The position numbers and the translations under genes were made by a program. The notes below the pieces were generated by a model that was not told the origin of the DNA, did not search any database, and was given only the letters and a program-made list of their open reading frames with translations. From Myxococcales bacterium (GTDB lineage Bacteria; Myxococcota_A; Polyangia; Fen-1088): a DNA stretch of 64,000 nucleotides. Location of the stretch: the NCBI GenBank assembly GCA_022184915.1, contig JAGTJU010000001.1, positions 620,001-684,000 of the forward strand. Direction: 5' to 3'. Of the stretch, positions 1 to 9,086 are shown in pieces; position 1 is the first letter of the stretch, and each line of letters starts with the position of its first letter.

Positions 1-77
1 ACAATCATCGCCAGCGAAAACGAGCGGTCCCGCTGAAAGCTGCGGAACGCGAGGCGCAGGTGATAGCCAAGTAGCAC
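1..77 (-). CDS. ABC transporter permease, 5' fragment (MacB/FtsX-like), cut by window edge
   Basis: Only about 25 codons lie in the window. Reading leftward from a GTG at 77, the frame stays open to base 1 and gives a basic start (LLGYHLRLAFRSFQRDRSFS) followed by hydrophobic residues. This resembles the start of a MacB/FtsX-type permease: a short cytoplasmic N-terminus with an 'AFRSF' amphipathic stretch before the first membrane helix. It lies 14 bases after the stop of the ATP-binding protein, so it would be the last known member of the minus-strand efflux operon. The family call rests mainly on context and the start codon is tentative. Confidence 0.55.
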   Translation of the reverse strand, partial: MLLGYHLRLAFRSFQRDRSFSLAMI

Positions 78-91
78 GACAGGGGCTCGCG

Positions 92-865
92 TCAGGAGGA
101 CGGCTCAGGTTCTCGCATCAAGGTCGGAAGGACCAACGACGAGGACGTAGGGCTGGCCAAAGGGGGGGGCCGCTGTGGGTCGATGACCCGCCCATCGAGG
201 ATGTGTAGCTTGCGGTGGGCGCGAGATGCGATGGCGTGATCGTGTGTGACCATCACGATGGTGGTGCCGGCCTCGACGTTGATCTGCTCGAGCAGCTCCA
301 AGATGCGCCGCGCGGAGACGGAATCCAGGTTCCCCGTGGGCTCGTCCGCCAGCAGCAAACGGGGCTGTCCCACGAGCGCCCGCGCGATGGCCACCCGTTG
401 TTGCTGCCCACCGGACAGCTGCGAGGGCAGGTGGCGCATGCGGGCCACGAGTCCCATCTCGACCAAGATCTTCTCGACCCGTTCGGCCCGCTCCCGAGCG
501 GGCAGGCCCCGGTAACGCAAAGGCACCTCCACGTTATCGAAGACGTCGAGATCGGGGATGAGGTTGAAGCTTTGAAAGATGAAGCCGATCTTCTCGTTGC
601 GCAGCCGGGTACGGCGGCGATCCGAGAGGTGGCTTGCGTCTTCACCCTCGAGCAGGAAGGTGCCGCTGTCGAAGGTGTCGAGCAGCCCCGCCACGTTCAA
701 GAAGGTCGTTTTGCCCGATCCTGACGGGCCCATGACGGCCACGAACTCCCCCGCGGCGACTTTCACGGACAGGTCCGAGAGCGCTTCGGTTTCCACCAGC
801 CCCGCGCGGTACACCTTGCGGACGTTCTGCAGGTCGATCATGGGCGGCAGGGCTGAAATCGGCAC
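92..865 (-). CDS. ABC transporter ATP-binding protein (MacB/LolD family)
   Basis: This is the ATPase subunit that powers a MacB- or LolD-type transporter. It has a Walker A GPSGSGKT, a Q-loop in FIFQSFNLIP, the signature LSGGQQQR, Walker B LLLADEPTGNLD and the switch histidine in VTHDH. 'DEPTGNLD' together with 'SFNLIP' is typical of the LolD/MacB/FtsE group. The length is normal for a stand-alone subunit (257 residues from GTG 865; ATG 841, giving MIDLQNVRK, is an equally good start). It follows the RND pump on the same strand after about 60 bases and precedes a partial permease gene. The C-terminal 30 residues are Pro/Ser-rich and probably not part of the fold. The substrate cannot be read from the sequence. 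Confidence 0.9.
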   Translation of the reverse strand: MPISALPPMIDLQNVRKVYRAGLVETEALSDLSVKVAAGEFVAVMGPSGSGKTTFLNVAGLLDTFDSGTFLLEGEDASHLSDRRRTRLRNEKIGFIFQSFNLIPDLDVFDNVEVPLRYRGLPARERAERVEKILVEMGLVARMRHLPSQLSGGQQQRVAIARALVGQPRLLLADEPTGNLDSVSARRILELLEQINVEAGTTIVMVTHDHAIASRAHRKLHILDGRVIDPQRPPPLASPTSSSLVLPTLMREPEPSS

Positions 866-926
866 GTGGCCTTCAGATTAGCGCAGGCCCGGGCTCCGCC
901 CCAGCCCCGGTCCGGGCCTTTGCGCT

Positions 927-3900
927 TCACGCGGATTGCTCCTGGTTTTCGAGGTCGGCCGGCGCGGGCAGCCGGTTTACCAGCCGGACCACCCGCACCT
1001 TGAGCTTCGCGAAGCGAGCCCCGGCATCGTCCAGGAGGGAATATGTCACCGGGGTGGCCAGCAGCGTGAGCAGCAGGGAGAGCACCTGCCCCCCCACGAT
1101 CACGCCCGCCGTGGCCTGGTTGAAGCCGGCGCCGATGCCCGTGGCCACGGCCAGGGGGATCATGCCTGCGACGAAGGCCAAGGTGGTCATGAGGATGGGT
1201 CGGAGCCGGTCGCGGTTGGCTTGCAGGATCGCGGGCAGCCGCTCCATGCCCTGTTCCCGCAGCTTGTTGGTGTGATCGATCTGCAAAATGGCGTTCTTTT
1301 TCACCACCGCGAAGAGGACCAGGATGCCCAGCATCGACTGAATGTTGAGCGACTGCCCCAACATCAGCAACGAGACCAAGGCGAAGGGCAGGGTGAGGGG
1401 AAGGGCCATCAAGATGGTGAGGGGGTGCACCCACGACTCGAACTGCGCGGCCAAAACCAGGTACATGAAGACGATCGACAGCACGAACGCGAGCAAAAAC
1501 GCTTTGCCCGCCTTGGCCATCTCTTTCGAGCGACCCAGAGGGCCCGCGGTGTAGCCCGCGGGCAGCGCGAGCGCGGCGATGCCTGCCTTGACGCCGTCGA
1601 GCACGTCGCCTTCCGCGAACCCGGGCGCCACGTTGGCCGAGAGCACCACCTGCCGGCGGCGGTTGAGGCGGTTGATCTGGGCAGGGCCTTTGCCTTCTTC
1701 AAGGCTCACCACGTCGGTGAGCGGCACCGCACCGAGGCGCACGGACGGCACCGTCACCAAAGACAAAGCCCGCGCGTCCATGCGGTACGCCCGTTCGGCC
1801 CGGGTGTGAATCTCGTAGGATTGACCCGCCTCCTCGTAGGTGGACACCTTCACGTCGCCCATGAGGAGCTGCAAGGTGGTGGCGATGTCGGCTACGGACA
1901 CCCCCAGGTCGGCGGCCCGGTTGCGATCGATGAGCACACCCACCTCGGGCTTTCCGCCCACGAGCGACGATTTGACGTCCACCGCGCCCGGGACCTGCTT
2001 CATCGCCACGAGCATGCGGTCCGAATAGTCCTGCAGCTTGTCGAGATCGGGGCCCGTGATCTCGTAGTTCACGAGGGCTTCGGCGAAGCCGCCCGAAAAG
2101 AGGGGCACCAAAGAGACGTCGACCACCAGCTCCTTCGGGAGCTTGGCAAGCACCTCACGCCGCACGCGCTCCATCATTTCGTTCTGGTCTTCGTTGCGCA
2201 GGTGCGGATCGACGAGCCTTACGTACACGGCGGCTTGGTTGCTGGCCCGCTGGACGTTGTCACCCACGGTCACCACGGTGCCAAGGACACCCGCGAGCTT
2301 GCGCACGTCGCGGGCGATGCGTTCGGCCACGAGCGCCGTGGCCTCCAGGTTCGAGCCTTCGGGGGCGCGCACGTTCACCTCGAAGTGCGCCTCGTCGCTG
2401 TCAGGCAAGAAGCCCTTCTTCACGCTGCCCATGAGGGGCGGCACGGTGGCCAACGCCGCCACGCAGGCCACCACCACCACCCAGCGTCGGCGCATGACTC
2501 CGGCGAGCAGATACATGTACGCGCGCTCGATCGGGCCGTAAAACCTGTCCACGATGCGCTCGAGGAGGGGCGTTCGATGGGCGCGCCCGCCGCCTTCGTT
2601 GGCCAGGGGCCGCGCGGCCTTGAGCCAGCGGGCCGATAGCATGGGTGTCAACGAAAAGCTGACGAACATGGAGATGGCGATGGCCGCGGCCATGGTGAGG
2701 CCGAAGCTCTTGAGAAAGCGCCCCACGATGCCCGACATGAACGCGACGGGTACGAACACCGCCAGCAACGAGAGCGTGGTGGCCAGCACCGCCAGCCCGA
2801 TCTCCTTGGTGGCCACGATGGCCGCTTCGCGGGGCGCCATCTTGCGTTCGTAGACGTAGCGGTGGATGTTCTCCAGCACCACGATCGCATCGTCGATGAC
2901 GATGCCCACCGAGAGGGCGAGCGCAAGCAGGGTGATGGTATCGAGGGTGAAGCCCTGGATCCACATCAGCGCGAACGTGCCGATGAGGGAAACGGGGATG
3001 GCCACGGCGGCGATCACGGTGCTGCGCAGCTCGCCCAGAAACAAAAGCACCGTGAGCGCAGCGAAAAGTGCCCCCAGGACGAGGTGCTCGCCCACGGCGG
3101 CCACGCTGGTGCGGATCGTACGTGAGTTGTCCCGAACCATCTCCAAGGTGACTCCGGTGGGCAGCAGCGGCGTGAGCTCGGCGACCTTTTCGGCCAGCGC
3201 GTCCACGACGGCCACGGTGTTGGCGTCGGCCTGCTTGCGCACCGAAAGCATCACTCCGGGAACCCCGTTTTGGTTGGCATAGGTCTCGGCTTGTTCGGTG
3301 CCGTCGTCGACACGAGCCACGTCACCCAGGCGGATGGGCCTCTCGGGCGTCTGGCGCACCACGAGCTCCGTGAGCGCACCGGGGCTCGCCACGCGCCCAT
3401 GGATGCGCAAGGTTTGGGTGGACGCGCCGGCTTCGAGAGAGCCCGCGGGCAAGATCAGGTTCTGCGACGCCAGCGCGCGCTGCACGTCGACCGCCGTGAG
3501 ACCCAAGCTGCGCATCTTGACGGGGTCGAGCCAAACGTTGACCTGGCGCTTCTTGCCCCCGAGCAGAGTCACCTGCCCCACGCCGGACACGGTTTCGAGC
3601 TGCCGGCGCAAGGTCTTGTCGACCAGCTCCGTGAGCGCGCGCGGGGCCAATGCCTCGGCGTTCACCGAAAGATAGGCCACCGGCGTGGCCCCGGGATCCA
3701 GCTTCATGACCACGGGCGGATCGAGGCCGCGGGGCAGGTTGACCATGGCCTGTGTGACCCGGTCACGGACTTCCTGGCTGGCCACATCGATGCTCTTGTC
3801 CATCTCGAAGCTCACCCAGATCTGCGAGATGCCCTCGCTCGACACCGAGCGGAGCTCCTCGATACCGGCAATCGTATTTATGGCTTCTTCGAGCTTGTCG

Positions 3901-4094
3901 GTGACCTCGGTTTCCATCTCCGCAGGTCCCGCGCCAGGCAGACGTGCGCTGACGGAGACCCACGGAAACTCTACCTTGGGGAAGCGATCCACCCCGAGCT
4001 GCGCATAACCCGCGAGCCCGAGCACAATCACGCCGAGCACGAGCACGGTGGCAAACACCGGACGACGTACGCTGACACTGGCCAACCATTGCAT
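927..4094 (-). CDS. RND-family efflux pump inner-membrane subunit (HAE1/AcrB-like)
   Basis: This is a proton-driven inner-membrane pump that exports drugs or other hydrophobic compounds through an outer-membrane channel. At 1055 residues it has full AcrB length. The N-terminus (VRRPVFATVLVLGVIVLGLAGY) forms the first membrane helix. The first large periplasmic loop starts with the family segment around VDRFPKVEFPWVSVS. The paired proton-relay aspartates are present in TM4 (GIVIDDAIVVLENIHRY), and the relay lysine lies in FAVVKKNAILQIDHTN near TM10. It begins 35 bases after the membrane-fusion protein gene on the same strand, so the two are almost certainly co-transcribed. The outer-membrane partner is probably the divergent gene at 5572. 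The substrate is unknown. Confidence 0.95.
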   Translation of the reverse strand: MQWLASVSVRRPVFATVLVLGVIVLGLAGYAQLGVDRFPKVEFPWVSVSARLPGAGPAEMETEVTDKLEEAINTIAGIEELRSVSSEGISQIWVSFEMDKSIDVASQEVRDRVTQAMVNLPRGLDPPVVMKLDPGATPVAYLSVNAEALAPRALTELVDKTLRRQLETVSGVGQVTLLGGKKRQVNVWLDPVKMRSLGLTAVDVQRALASQNLILPAGSLEAGASTQTLRIHGRVASPGALTELVVRQTPERPIRLGDVARVDDGTEQAETYANQNGVPGVMLSVRKQADANTVAVVDALAEKVAELTPLLPTGVTLEMVRDNSRTIRTSVAAVGEHLVLGALFAALTVLLFLGELRSTVIAAVAIPVSLIGTFALMWIQGFTLDTITLLALALSVGIVIDDAIVVLENIHRYVYERKMAPREAAIVATKEIGLAVLATTLSLLAVFVPVAFMSGIVGRFLKSFGLTMAAAIAISMFVSFSLTPMLSARWLKAARPLANEGGGRAHRTPLLERIVDRFYGPIERAYMYLLAGVMRRRWVVVVACVAALATVPPLMGSVKKGFLPDSDEAHFEVNVRAPEGSNLEATALVAERIARDVRKLAGVLGTVVTVGDNVQRASNQAAVYVRLVDPHLRNEDQNEMMERVRREVLAKLPKELVVDVSLVPLFSGGFAEALVNYEITGPDLDKLQDYSDRMLVAMKQVPGAVDVKSSLVGGKPEVGVLIDRNRAADLGVSVADIATTLQLLMGDVKVSTYEEAGQSYEIHTRAERAYRMDARALSLVTVPSVRLGAVPLTDVVSLEEGKGPAQINRLNRRRQVVLSANVAPGFAEGDVLDGVKAGIAALALPAGYTAGPLGRSKEMAKAGKAFLLAFVLSIVFMYLVLAAQFESWVHPLTILMALPLTLPFALVSLLMLGQSLNIQSMLGILVLFAVVKKNAILQIDHTNKLREQGMERLPAILQANRDRLRPILMTTLAFVAGMIPLAVATGIGAGFNQATAGVIVGGQVLSLLLTLLATPVTYSLLDDAGARFAKLKVRVVRLVNRLPAPADLENQEQSA

Positions 4095-4128
4095 GGCGAA
4101 TCTCCTGAATGATGTCGTTGGGTGTTTG

Positions 4129-5220
4129 CTAGGGCGTCCGCAGGGTGACGGCTTGGCCGTCGTGCAGCTCGCCCTGCGCGTTGGCCACTACGGCTTCGCC
4201 GGCGCTGAGGCCGGACGCCAGGGCGATGCGATCGCCGTTCCGCCCGCTCACATGCACCAGGCGCTCTTCGACGAGGCCGTTTTTCACCACGAAGACGCGA
4301 TCGCTTTCGTCGTTGCGGCCCTCGCGCACGGCGGCCTCGGGCAGCACGACGTGGGCGCGCTCACCCAGGACGACGTTGGCCGTGGCGAACATGCCGGGGC
4401 GCAACGGGCCGTGAGCGTTGTCGACGAGGGCTTCGACGATGAGATCGCGTGAAGCCTGCCGCACGGCGCTGCCCACGTAGCGAATGCGTCCCGAGAAGGT
4501 TTGTGCGGGAAAGGCGGCCACCTGAAAATGCACATCCTGCGAAGCCGTCACCTGGGCGAGAGCCGCTTCGGGCACGGCCAGCTCGAGCCGCAGGGTGTTC
4601 ATCTCGACCAGCCGAATCACCCGGGAATCAGGGCGCACATACTCGCCCTCGGTGACGAACTTCTCCACCACCATGCCGGAAAAGGGTGCCCGCACGACGG
4701 CGTCCCCCAGGCTCTTGCCGGCGAGGCGCGCCTGCGCTCCTGCCGATGCGGCCCGCAACCGCGCCGCTTCGCATTCGGTACGGGCGCGGTCGTATTCGGC
4801 CTGATTGATGGCGCCCTCGGCGAACAAGCGCTCGGTGCGGGCACACTCGGTTTTGGCGAGCGCCAGCTGCGCCTTGGCTATCTCGGCCTGCGCCTCGGCC
4901 TGCTCCTGCGCCAGCGCGGCGCTGCGCCTGTCGAGTGAGACGAGGGGCGCGCCCTTCTTGACGACGCTGCCGCGTTCGACGTGCGTGGCGATGACCTTGC
5001 CGGCGGCGTCGGCGGCCACGAGCGCATCCCGGTTCGCGATCAAGGACCCGGTGAGGGTGAGCGTGCGCGGCCAAGGTTGAGACACGGCCGTCACGGTCGA
5101 GACCTCGGTGGCCGGGCTGGGGGCGGGTGGTGCCACGGGCAAAGAGGCCTCGGCGGCACAGCCGGCAACGGCCAAAAAGGCCAAGGCAAAACGTGGGCGG
5201 GGGGTCAAGCGAGCGGTCAT
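4129..5220 (-). CDS. RND efflux membrane-fusion lipoprotein (AcrA/HlyD-like)
   Basis: This periplasmic adaptor bridges the RND pump and the outer-membrane channel. The start at ATG 5220 is preceded by GGAGG with good spacing; the same frame stays open far upstream, but that part has no coding character. The 363-residue protein begins with a lipoprotein signal (FALAFLAVAGC, lipobox VAGC), so it is probably anchored in the inner membrane. It then has a barrel-sandwich half (GKVIATHVERGSVVKKGAPLV), an Ala/Glu-rich coiled-coil hairpin (about residues 85-145), the second lipoyl half (VVRAPFSGMVVEKFVTEGEYV) and a beta-barrel/membrane-proximal C-terminus. It is the first gene of the minus-strand operon, before the RND pump. 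Confidence 0.93.
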   Translation of the reverse strand: MTARLTPRPRFALAFLAVAGCAAEASLPVAPPAPSPATEVSTVTAVSQPWPRTLTLTGSLIANRDALVAADAAGKVIATHVERGSVVKKGAPLVSLDRRSAALAQEQAEAQAEIAKAQLALAKTECARTERLFAEGAINQAEYDRARTECEAARLRAASAGAQARLAGKSLGDAVVRAPFSGMVVEKFVTEGEYVRPDSRVIRLVEMNTLRLELAVPEAALAQVTASQDVHFQVAAFPAQTFSGRIRYVGSAVRQASRDLIVEALVDNAHGPLRPGMFATANVVLGERAHVVLPEAAVREGRNDESDRVFVVKNGLVEERLVHVSGRNGDRIALASGLSAGEAVVANAQGELHDGQAVTLRTP

Positions 5221-5571
5221 CGGGTCCTCCGTGGGATTTTTCGCGACCCCGCAATGCAGGACGTGGGCCAACCCGAGGCAGAGCGCAGGGACGTGGCAAG
5301 GGGTTGAAATCCTTGGGGCCCCGGCGCACCGAGCGGACGAGGCCCCCGCGCGAGCCCGTTCAGGTGTCCGCGCCTGTTGACAAGTGTCCGGGCCCGGACG
5401 CCGGTGTCCGGCTCCTGCGTCTGCCCCCCGCTTCGCAGCCCAACTCATTGAACGCGTACGCCTTGCGCGGCCGCAAGGACGGAAGTTACGCGCTGGCACA
5501 GGCTTTGAAGACGACGCCCGACCGTGTCCGCCTTGTCCATAAGCAACCCCGATCGTGTGCAGGAGATCGTC
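5221..5571. promoter_or_regulatory. Divergent promoter region of the efflux genes, with three GTGTCCG repeats at 20-bp spacing
   Basis: This 351-base region separates the divergently transcribed membrane-fusion and outer-membrane-factor genes, so it should contain both promoters. GTGTCC begins at 5365, 5385 and 5405, exactly 20 bp (about two helical turns) apart. The middle copy is part of a perfect 14-bp palindrome, GTCCGGGCCCGGAC (5387-5400). A consensus -35-like TTGACA lies at 5378-5383, but no convincing -10 follows at the usual spacing. The arrangement resembles a phased operator for a transcription factor. This is inference; no regulator gene is adjacent in the window. Confidence 0.4.
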
Positions 5572-7071
5572 GTGAAGCCCATCGCCTCTTTGCTCGTCGC
5601 CTCGTTCGCCGCCTCCGTCGTGCGCCTCGTGCTGTATGCCGCAGTCTTGGTGGGCGCGACCAGCTTGCTCACGCTGATGAGCGCGGGCCGCGCGCACGGC
5701 GCCCCGGCGCCCGAAGCCGCCTTCGGACTTGCCATCACACCAGGCGGGCTCACGGCAGACGCCGTGGCCTTGCGTGCAGCCTCGACGAGCTTCGAGGTGC
5801 AAGGGCGCGCGGCAGAAGCGCGGGCGGCGGAGGCATCGGTAAGCCAGGCCGACGCGGCGTATCTGCCGCGCTTGAGCGGAGGTGCGCGCTATGCGCGGCT
5901 CTCTCCGATCGAGCAGCCCGCGCTGGGCACGCTCGTGGCGGCGCCCGGTGTACCGCCCGGGCCGTTGGCGCCAGGCGCGGCGCTGGTTGCGGTGCCGCTC
6001 ACGTTCCCCGTGATCCTCGACCAGTACGTCGCACAGGCCAGCTTGACGGTGCCTCTTTCGGATTACCTGCTTCGTTTGCCGCGGGGGCATGCCTCGGCCG
6101 AGGCCCGCCGGCGCGCGGCGCAGCTCACCCTGCGGGCCGCGAGGCTGGCCTCTGCCCAGAACGCGCGTCAGCTCTTTTTCGGCTGGGCCAAGGCCCGCTG
6201 GCAGGTGGCGGTGGCCGAACAAACGCTGGCGCAAGCGCGGGCCCAGCGCGAGACCGTGGACAAACGCGCCGAGGTGGGGAGCGCAAGCAAGGCCGACGTG
6301 CTGCGGGTGCAATCCCTGGTGGCCTCAGCGGAGTTGCTCGCCACACGTACGCGCACCCAGGCCGAGGTGCTCGAGCAGCAGCTGCGCACCGTGCTTCACG
6401 ACGAGCGGGAGGGTGCGTACGAGGTGGGTGAGGACGTACAATCCGAGGTGGCTCTGCCTGCCGATGCTGCCACGGCGCCGTTGACGGCGCTTTACGAGGA
6501 GGCGCTGGAGCGGCGGCTCGAGACGCGGGCCCTCGATGCGGTTTCCGAGAGCCTCGTGCAAAAAGCAAAGGTTCTGCGCGCTGTGGGGCTTCCCCGTCTC
6601 GATGCCGTGGCGAGCGCGCTCTATGCGAACCCGAACCCACGCTTCATTCCCGCGCAAGACACGTGGCGGGGCACCTGGGAGGCCGGTCTTCAGCTGACGT
6701 GGGCCCCCACCGATACGGTGGCCACCGAGTCCCAGCGGCGCGAGGTGCTGGCGCAGGTGGAAGCCACGCAGGCTCAAAAACGAGCTCTCGAGGACGGCAT
6801 TCGGCGGGAGGTGTCGCAGGCACAAGGCGCGCTTCGCGAGGCGCTGCAAGCGCAGCACGCAGCCTCGCGCGGGCTGGCGGCGTCCGAAGAGGGCTACCGC
6901 GTGCGAAAGCTCTTGCTGGATACGGGCCGGGCCACCACGGTGGAGATGCTCGATGCCGAGACGGATCTTTTGCGGGCGCGCTGGGAGCTCATCGGGGCGC
7001 GCCTCGACGCCCGGGCGGCGAAGGCGCGGCTCGAGCACGCCCTTGGCCGCGACGTGCGTGCGGGAACGTGA
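5572..7071 (+). CDS. TolC-family outer-membrane efflux protein
   Basis: This is the outer-membrane channel of a tripartite efflux system. I chose GTG 5572 because AGGAG lies about 6 bases upstream; an upstream GTG at 5524 is in frame but lacks such a site. The 499-residue product starts with a signal peptide (LLVASFAASVVRLVLYAAVLVGA, ending near AHGAPAPEAA). It is followed by two repeats of long Ala/Arg/Glu-rich helices: EVQGRAAEARAAEASVSQADAAYLPRLSGGARY in the first half, and VAAVEATQAQ-type and EEGYRVRKLLLDTGRATTVEMLDAETDLLRARWEL in the second. The last segment is the characteristic OEP motif. It diverges from the membrane-fusion/RND operon, its likely partner. Confidence 0.88.
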   Translation: MKPIASLLVASFAASVVRLVLYAAVLVGATSLLTLMSAGRAHGAPAPEAAFGLAITPGGLTADAVALRAASTSFEVQGRAAEARAAEASVSQADAAYLPRLSGGARYARLSPIEQPALGTLVAAPGVPPGPLAPGAALVAVPLTFPVILDQYVAQASLTVPLSDYLLRLPRGHASAEARRRAAQLTLRAARLASAQNARQLFFGWAKARWQVAVAEQTLAQARAQRETVDKRAEVGSASKADVLRVQSLVASAELLATRTRTQAEVLEQQLRTVLHDEREGAYEVGEDVQSEVALPADAATAPLTALYEEALERRLETRALDAVSESLVQKAKVLRAVGLPRLDAVASALYANPNPRFIPAQDTWRGTWEAGLQLTWAPTDTVATESQRREVLAQVEATQAQKRALEDGIRREVSQAQGALREALQAQHAASRGLAASEEGYRVRKLLLDTGRATTVEMLDAETDLLRARWELIGARLDARAAKARLEHALGRDVRAGT

Positions 7072-7163
7072 CGTCGCGCTTGCCGGCCGCCGAGGTCAAG
7101 CCGGCGCACCTTTCATCAACGCAGGGCATGGCGGCGAGCTCGAAAAGGCGTTTTTTTGTGTAG

Positions 7164-7934
7164 ATGTCGCGCGTGCTTTCCTGTTCGTCTTTGCCGTTGA
7201 CCCACTTGCCCGTGCCGGAGGCTCTAGCGCGGCTTGCCGCGATGGGCTTCGACAGCTGGGAGCTGCCAATTCGGGGTGATGGCGTGCACCTTGGGCACCT
7301 CGATCCTGTGGCGTTGCTCGCCTCGCCCGAGGTGGGGGAACGCTTCACGAGAGACGTGCGCGCGGTGGAGAGTCTGCGCTTGGTCTCGGCAGGCTTCGAG
7401 ATCGATCGCCGGTCCGACGTGGCCCGCGAGCAAAAGCTGCTCGACGCCTGCGCCGCCTTGTTGGCACCGCTCGGCTGCCGCACGATGACCGTGTTCGCCT
7501 TCGATGACGGTGCGGCCCCGAACGAGACGCGCTTGCCGGCGTTGGCAAGGGTCTTGAGCCGCTACGGGATGCGCATGGTGATCGAGACGCACAAACGCAC
7601 CACCACGCAGGACCCCGTGCGCGCGCTGGCGCTGTGCGAGGCGATGCAGGTATCGCTCAACCTGGATCACTCCCATTACATAGGTCAGGGCTATGAGCTC
7701 TCCGTCGTCAAGCCGCTGTTGCCCCACGTCGTTGCGCTGCAAGTGCGAGGCTGCGGCCCCGGAGCGCTGGAAGCGGCGGTGGAGGGCCCGGCCGACGAGG
7801 GCCTGCAGGCGTGGCGGCGCGACGTGCTCGAAGCGTTGCCTGCCGAGACGCCCGTGACCATCGAATACATTGATCGCCAACGCAACTGGGAGCCTTCCAT
7901 CCGGAACCTGCGCGCCCTCATCAGCAACAAGTGA
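7164..7934 (+). CDS. Sugar-phosphate isomerase/epimerase-like TIM-barrel protein (AP endonuclease 2 family)
   Basis: The 256-residue protein has the layout of the xylose-isomerase-like TIM barrel. It begins with a short strand, then 'LARLAAMGFDSWELPIRG' (first barrel strand with the conserved Glu). Likely metal ligands follow in VIETHKR (Glu, His), NLDHSHY (Asp, His) and a C-terminal IEYID. Members isomerise or epimerise sugars or inositol derivatives, or act as keto-sugar isomerases. The barrel is somewhat short (the family is usually about 270-300) and the substrate cannot be predicted. No sugar catabolism genes lie nearby. It is a single gene between the efflux locus and the accessory patch. 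Confidence 0.75.
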   Translation: MSRVLSCSSLPLTHLPVPEALARLAAMGFDSWELPIRGDGVHLGHLDPVALLASPEVGERFTRDVRAVESLRLVSAGFEIDRRSDVAREQKLLDACAALLAPLGCRTMTVFAFDDGAAPNETRLPALARVLSRYGMRMVIETHKRTTTQDPVRALALCEAMQVSLNLDHSHYIGQGYELSVVKPLLPHVVALQVRGCGPGALEAAVEGPADEGLQAWRRDVLEALPAETPVTIEYIDRQRNWEPSIRNLRALISNK

Positions 7935-8024
7935 GGTTAGTGGGGATATCGCCCCGGGCGAGGATCTGCGAGACTCTGTCCTGATGGTAACGGAACTACG
8001 CTGAGGGGAGAGGGTCCAGAAGAA

Positions 8025-9086
8025 GTGCCAAAGCCTGTGAGTCACGACAACCAAGTCATCGCCTTGCCGCAGAACGATCGACGGCAGAGGCGGGAGTCAA
8101 GGATAAGTCCTGCGGCTGCAGAGAAACTGGGAGGCAGACCTGCTGTCCGAGCTCCTGGGCGGGATTACCCTCCAAGCCGAGAGCTCGTGCCTCCGGGAAA
8201 ATCGGCCGCGCTAAACGCCGAAAGCCTGAATCAGTTAGGTTCATGGTTACAAAGCATCTTGGCTTATAGGCCTGCGACGGAGGGGAAGCCTTGGGTTTTT
8301 TACGAGAAGATCGATGCCTATCTTGGTCCGTGGGGTGACAAAGGCTATCCGCTTTCGTATGGCCTCAAATACTGCAAGCTATTCTACTCGGATCGGGTCC
8401 TCAACGAGAGTCCGGTGGGGAAGAGATGGGTGCGCCGCACTTTGCTGTTGCTGCAGACTGAGATAGCTGACGTGATTCAGAATCGTTTCCGCGCTGGCAC
8501 GCTGGCAAGGCTGGGCATGGAGGAATTCACAGAGTTGGCATTCGACTCTCATCCGCGTGCCTATACGCGAGGAGGGTTGTCGCTTGTTGGGCTTCTGGCT
8601 CCGCACTTGCTTGGGCAGATCCTCTTCATTCCGAAGTCTGAGTTTTCTCCCGTTTCACAAAACTTTTTAGGAACCGTGGTTCAGGTGGTTGGAACCATCC
8701 GATTGATTGTGCCCGATGTGATTGGAGTGGCCCTGGCCGGCACAGTGGGTGAGGCCATGTCGGGGAATTTGAAGCGTGCGTTTCTTCGCGATTCTGATCG
8801 CTTTCGAGATGAGCACCGCATGGCGATTTCGCTGGTCGAAATCAAGCAACTGGTGAGGTCAGGCAGCGTGGACCACGTTGGCACGTTACAGGCGTTGCGC
8901 AAGGCCCTCACTGTCGGAATGGTCCCGGGTGACCGTATTGGTGCACTTGCGGCTGATGCCTTGTCGGAGGTAAAAGAACGAGAAGTCGTGGTTCGAACTC
9001 GGTACCTTCGGGAGTGCATTGCCGACCCAGATTTGACTTCGATCTATACCGCTTTTGATCCTGACGCATGGAAGAGCCGCCAGTGA
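8025..9086 (+). CDS. Unrecognised 353-residue protein, first gene of a two-gene operon
   Basis: I do not recognise this family. The start is a GTG at 8025 preceded by a purine-rich GGGGAGAGGG about 12 bases upstream. The first 60 residues are polar, basic and probably disordered. Residues 70-175 look globular and mostly helical, with an aromatic-rich stretch KPWVFYEKIDAYLGPWG. Two uninterrupted hydrophobic stretches occur at about residues 184-202 and 213-241, suggesting membrane association. The C-terminus is helical and charged. The stop overlaps the start of a small membrane-protein gene by 19 bases. AT content is visibly higher than in neighbouring genes, suggesting transfer. It adjoins a mazEF module. 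Confidence 0.7.
   Translation: MPKPVSHDNQVIALPQNDRRQRRESRISPAAAEKLGGRPAVRAPGRDYPPSRELVPPGKSAALNAESLNQLGSWLQSILAYRPATEGKPWVFYEKIDAYLGPWGDKGYPLSYGLKYCKLFYSDRVLNESPVGKRWVRRTLLLLQTEIADVIQNRFRAGTLARLGMEEFTELAFDSHPRAYTRGGLSLVGLLAPHLLGQILFIPKSEFSPVSQNFLGTVVQVVGTIRLIVPDVIGVALAGTVGEAMSGNLKRAFLRDSDRFRDEHRMAISLVEIKQLVRSGSVDHVGTLQALRKALTVGMVPGDRIGALAADALSEVKEREVVVRTRYLRECIADPDLTSIYTAFDPDAWKSRQ

Noticed and set aside
936-2639. Long plus-strand open frame opposite the RND pump
   Set aside because: It is the antisense shadow of a conserved RND gene. Its translation is His/Arg/Gln-rich and matches no domain.
5127-6431. 434-codon plus-strand open frame across the efflux intergenic region
   Set aside because: It overlaps the TolC-like gene in another frame and has an Arg/Gly/Ala-rich shadow composition. 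The TolC family helices are in the other frame.
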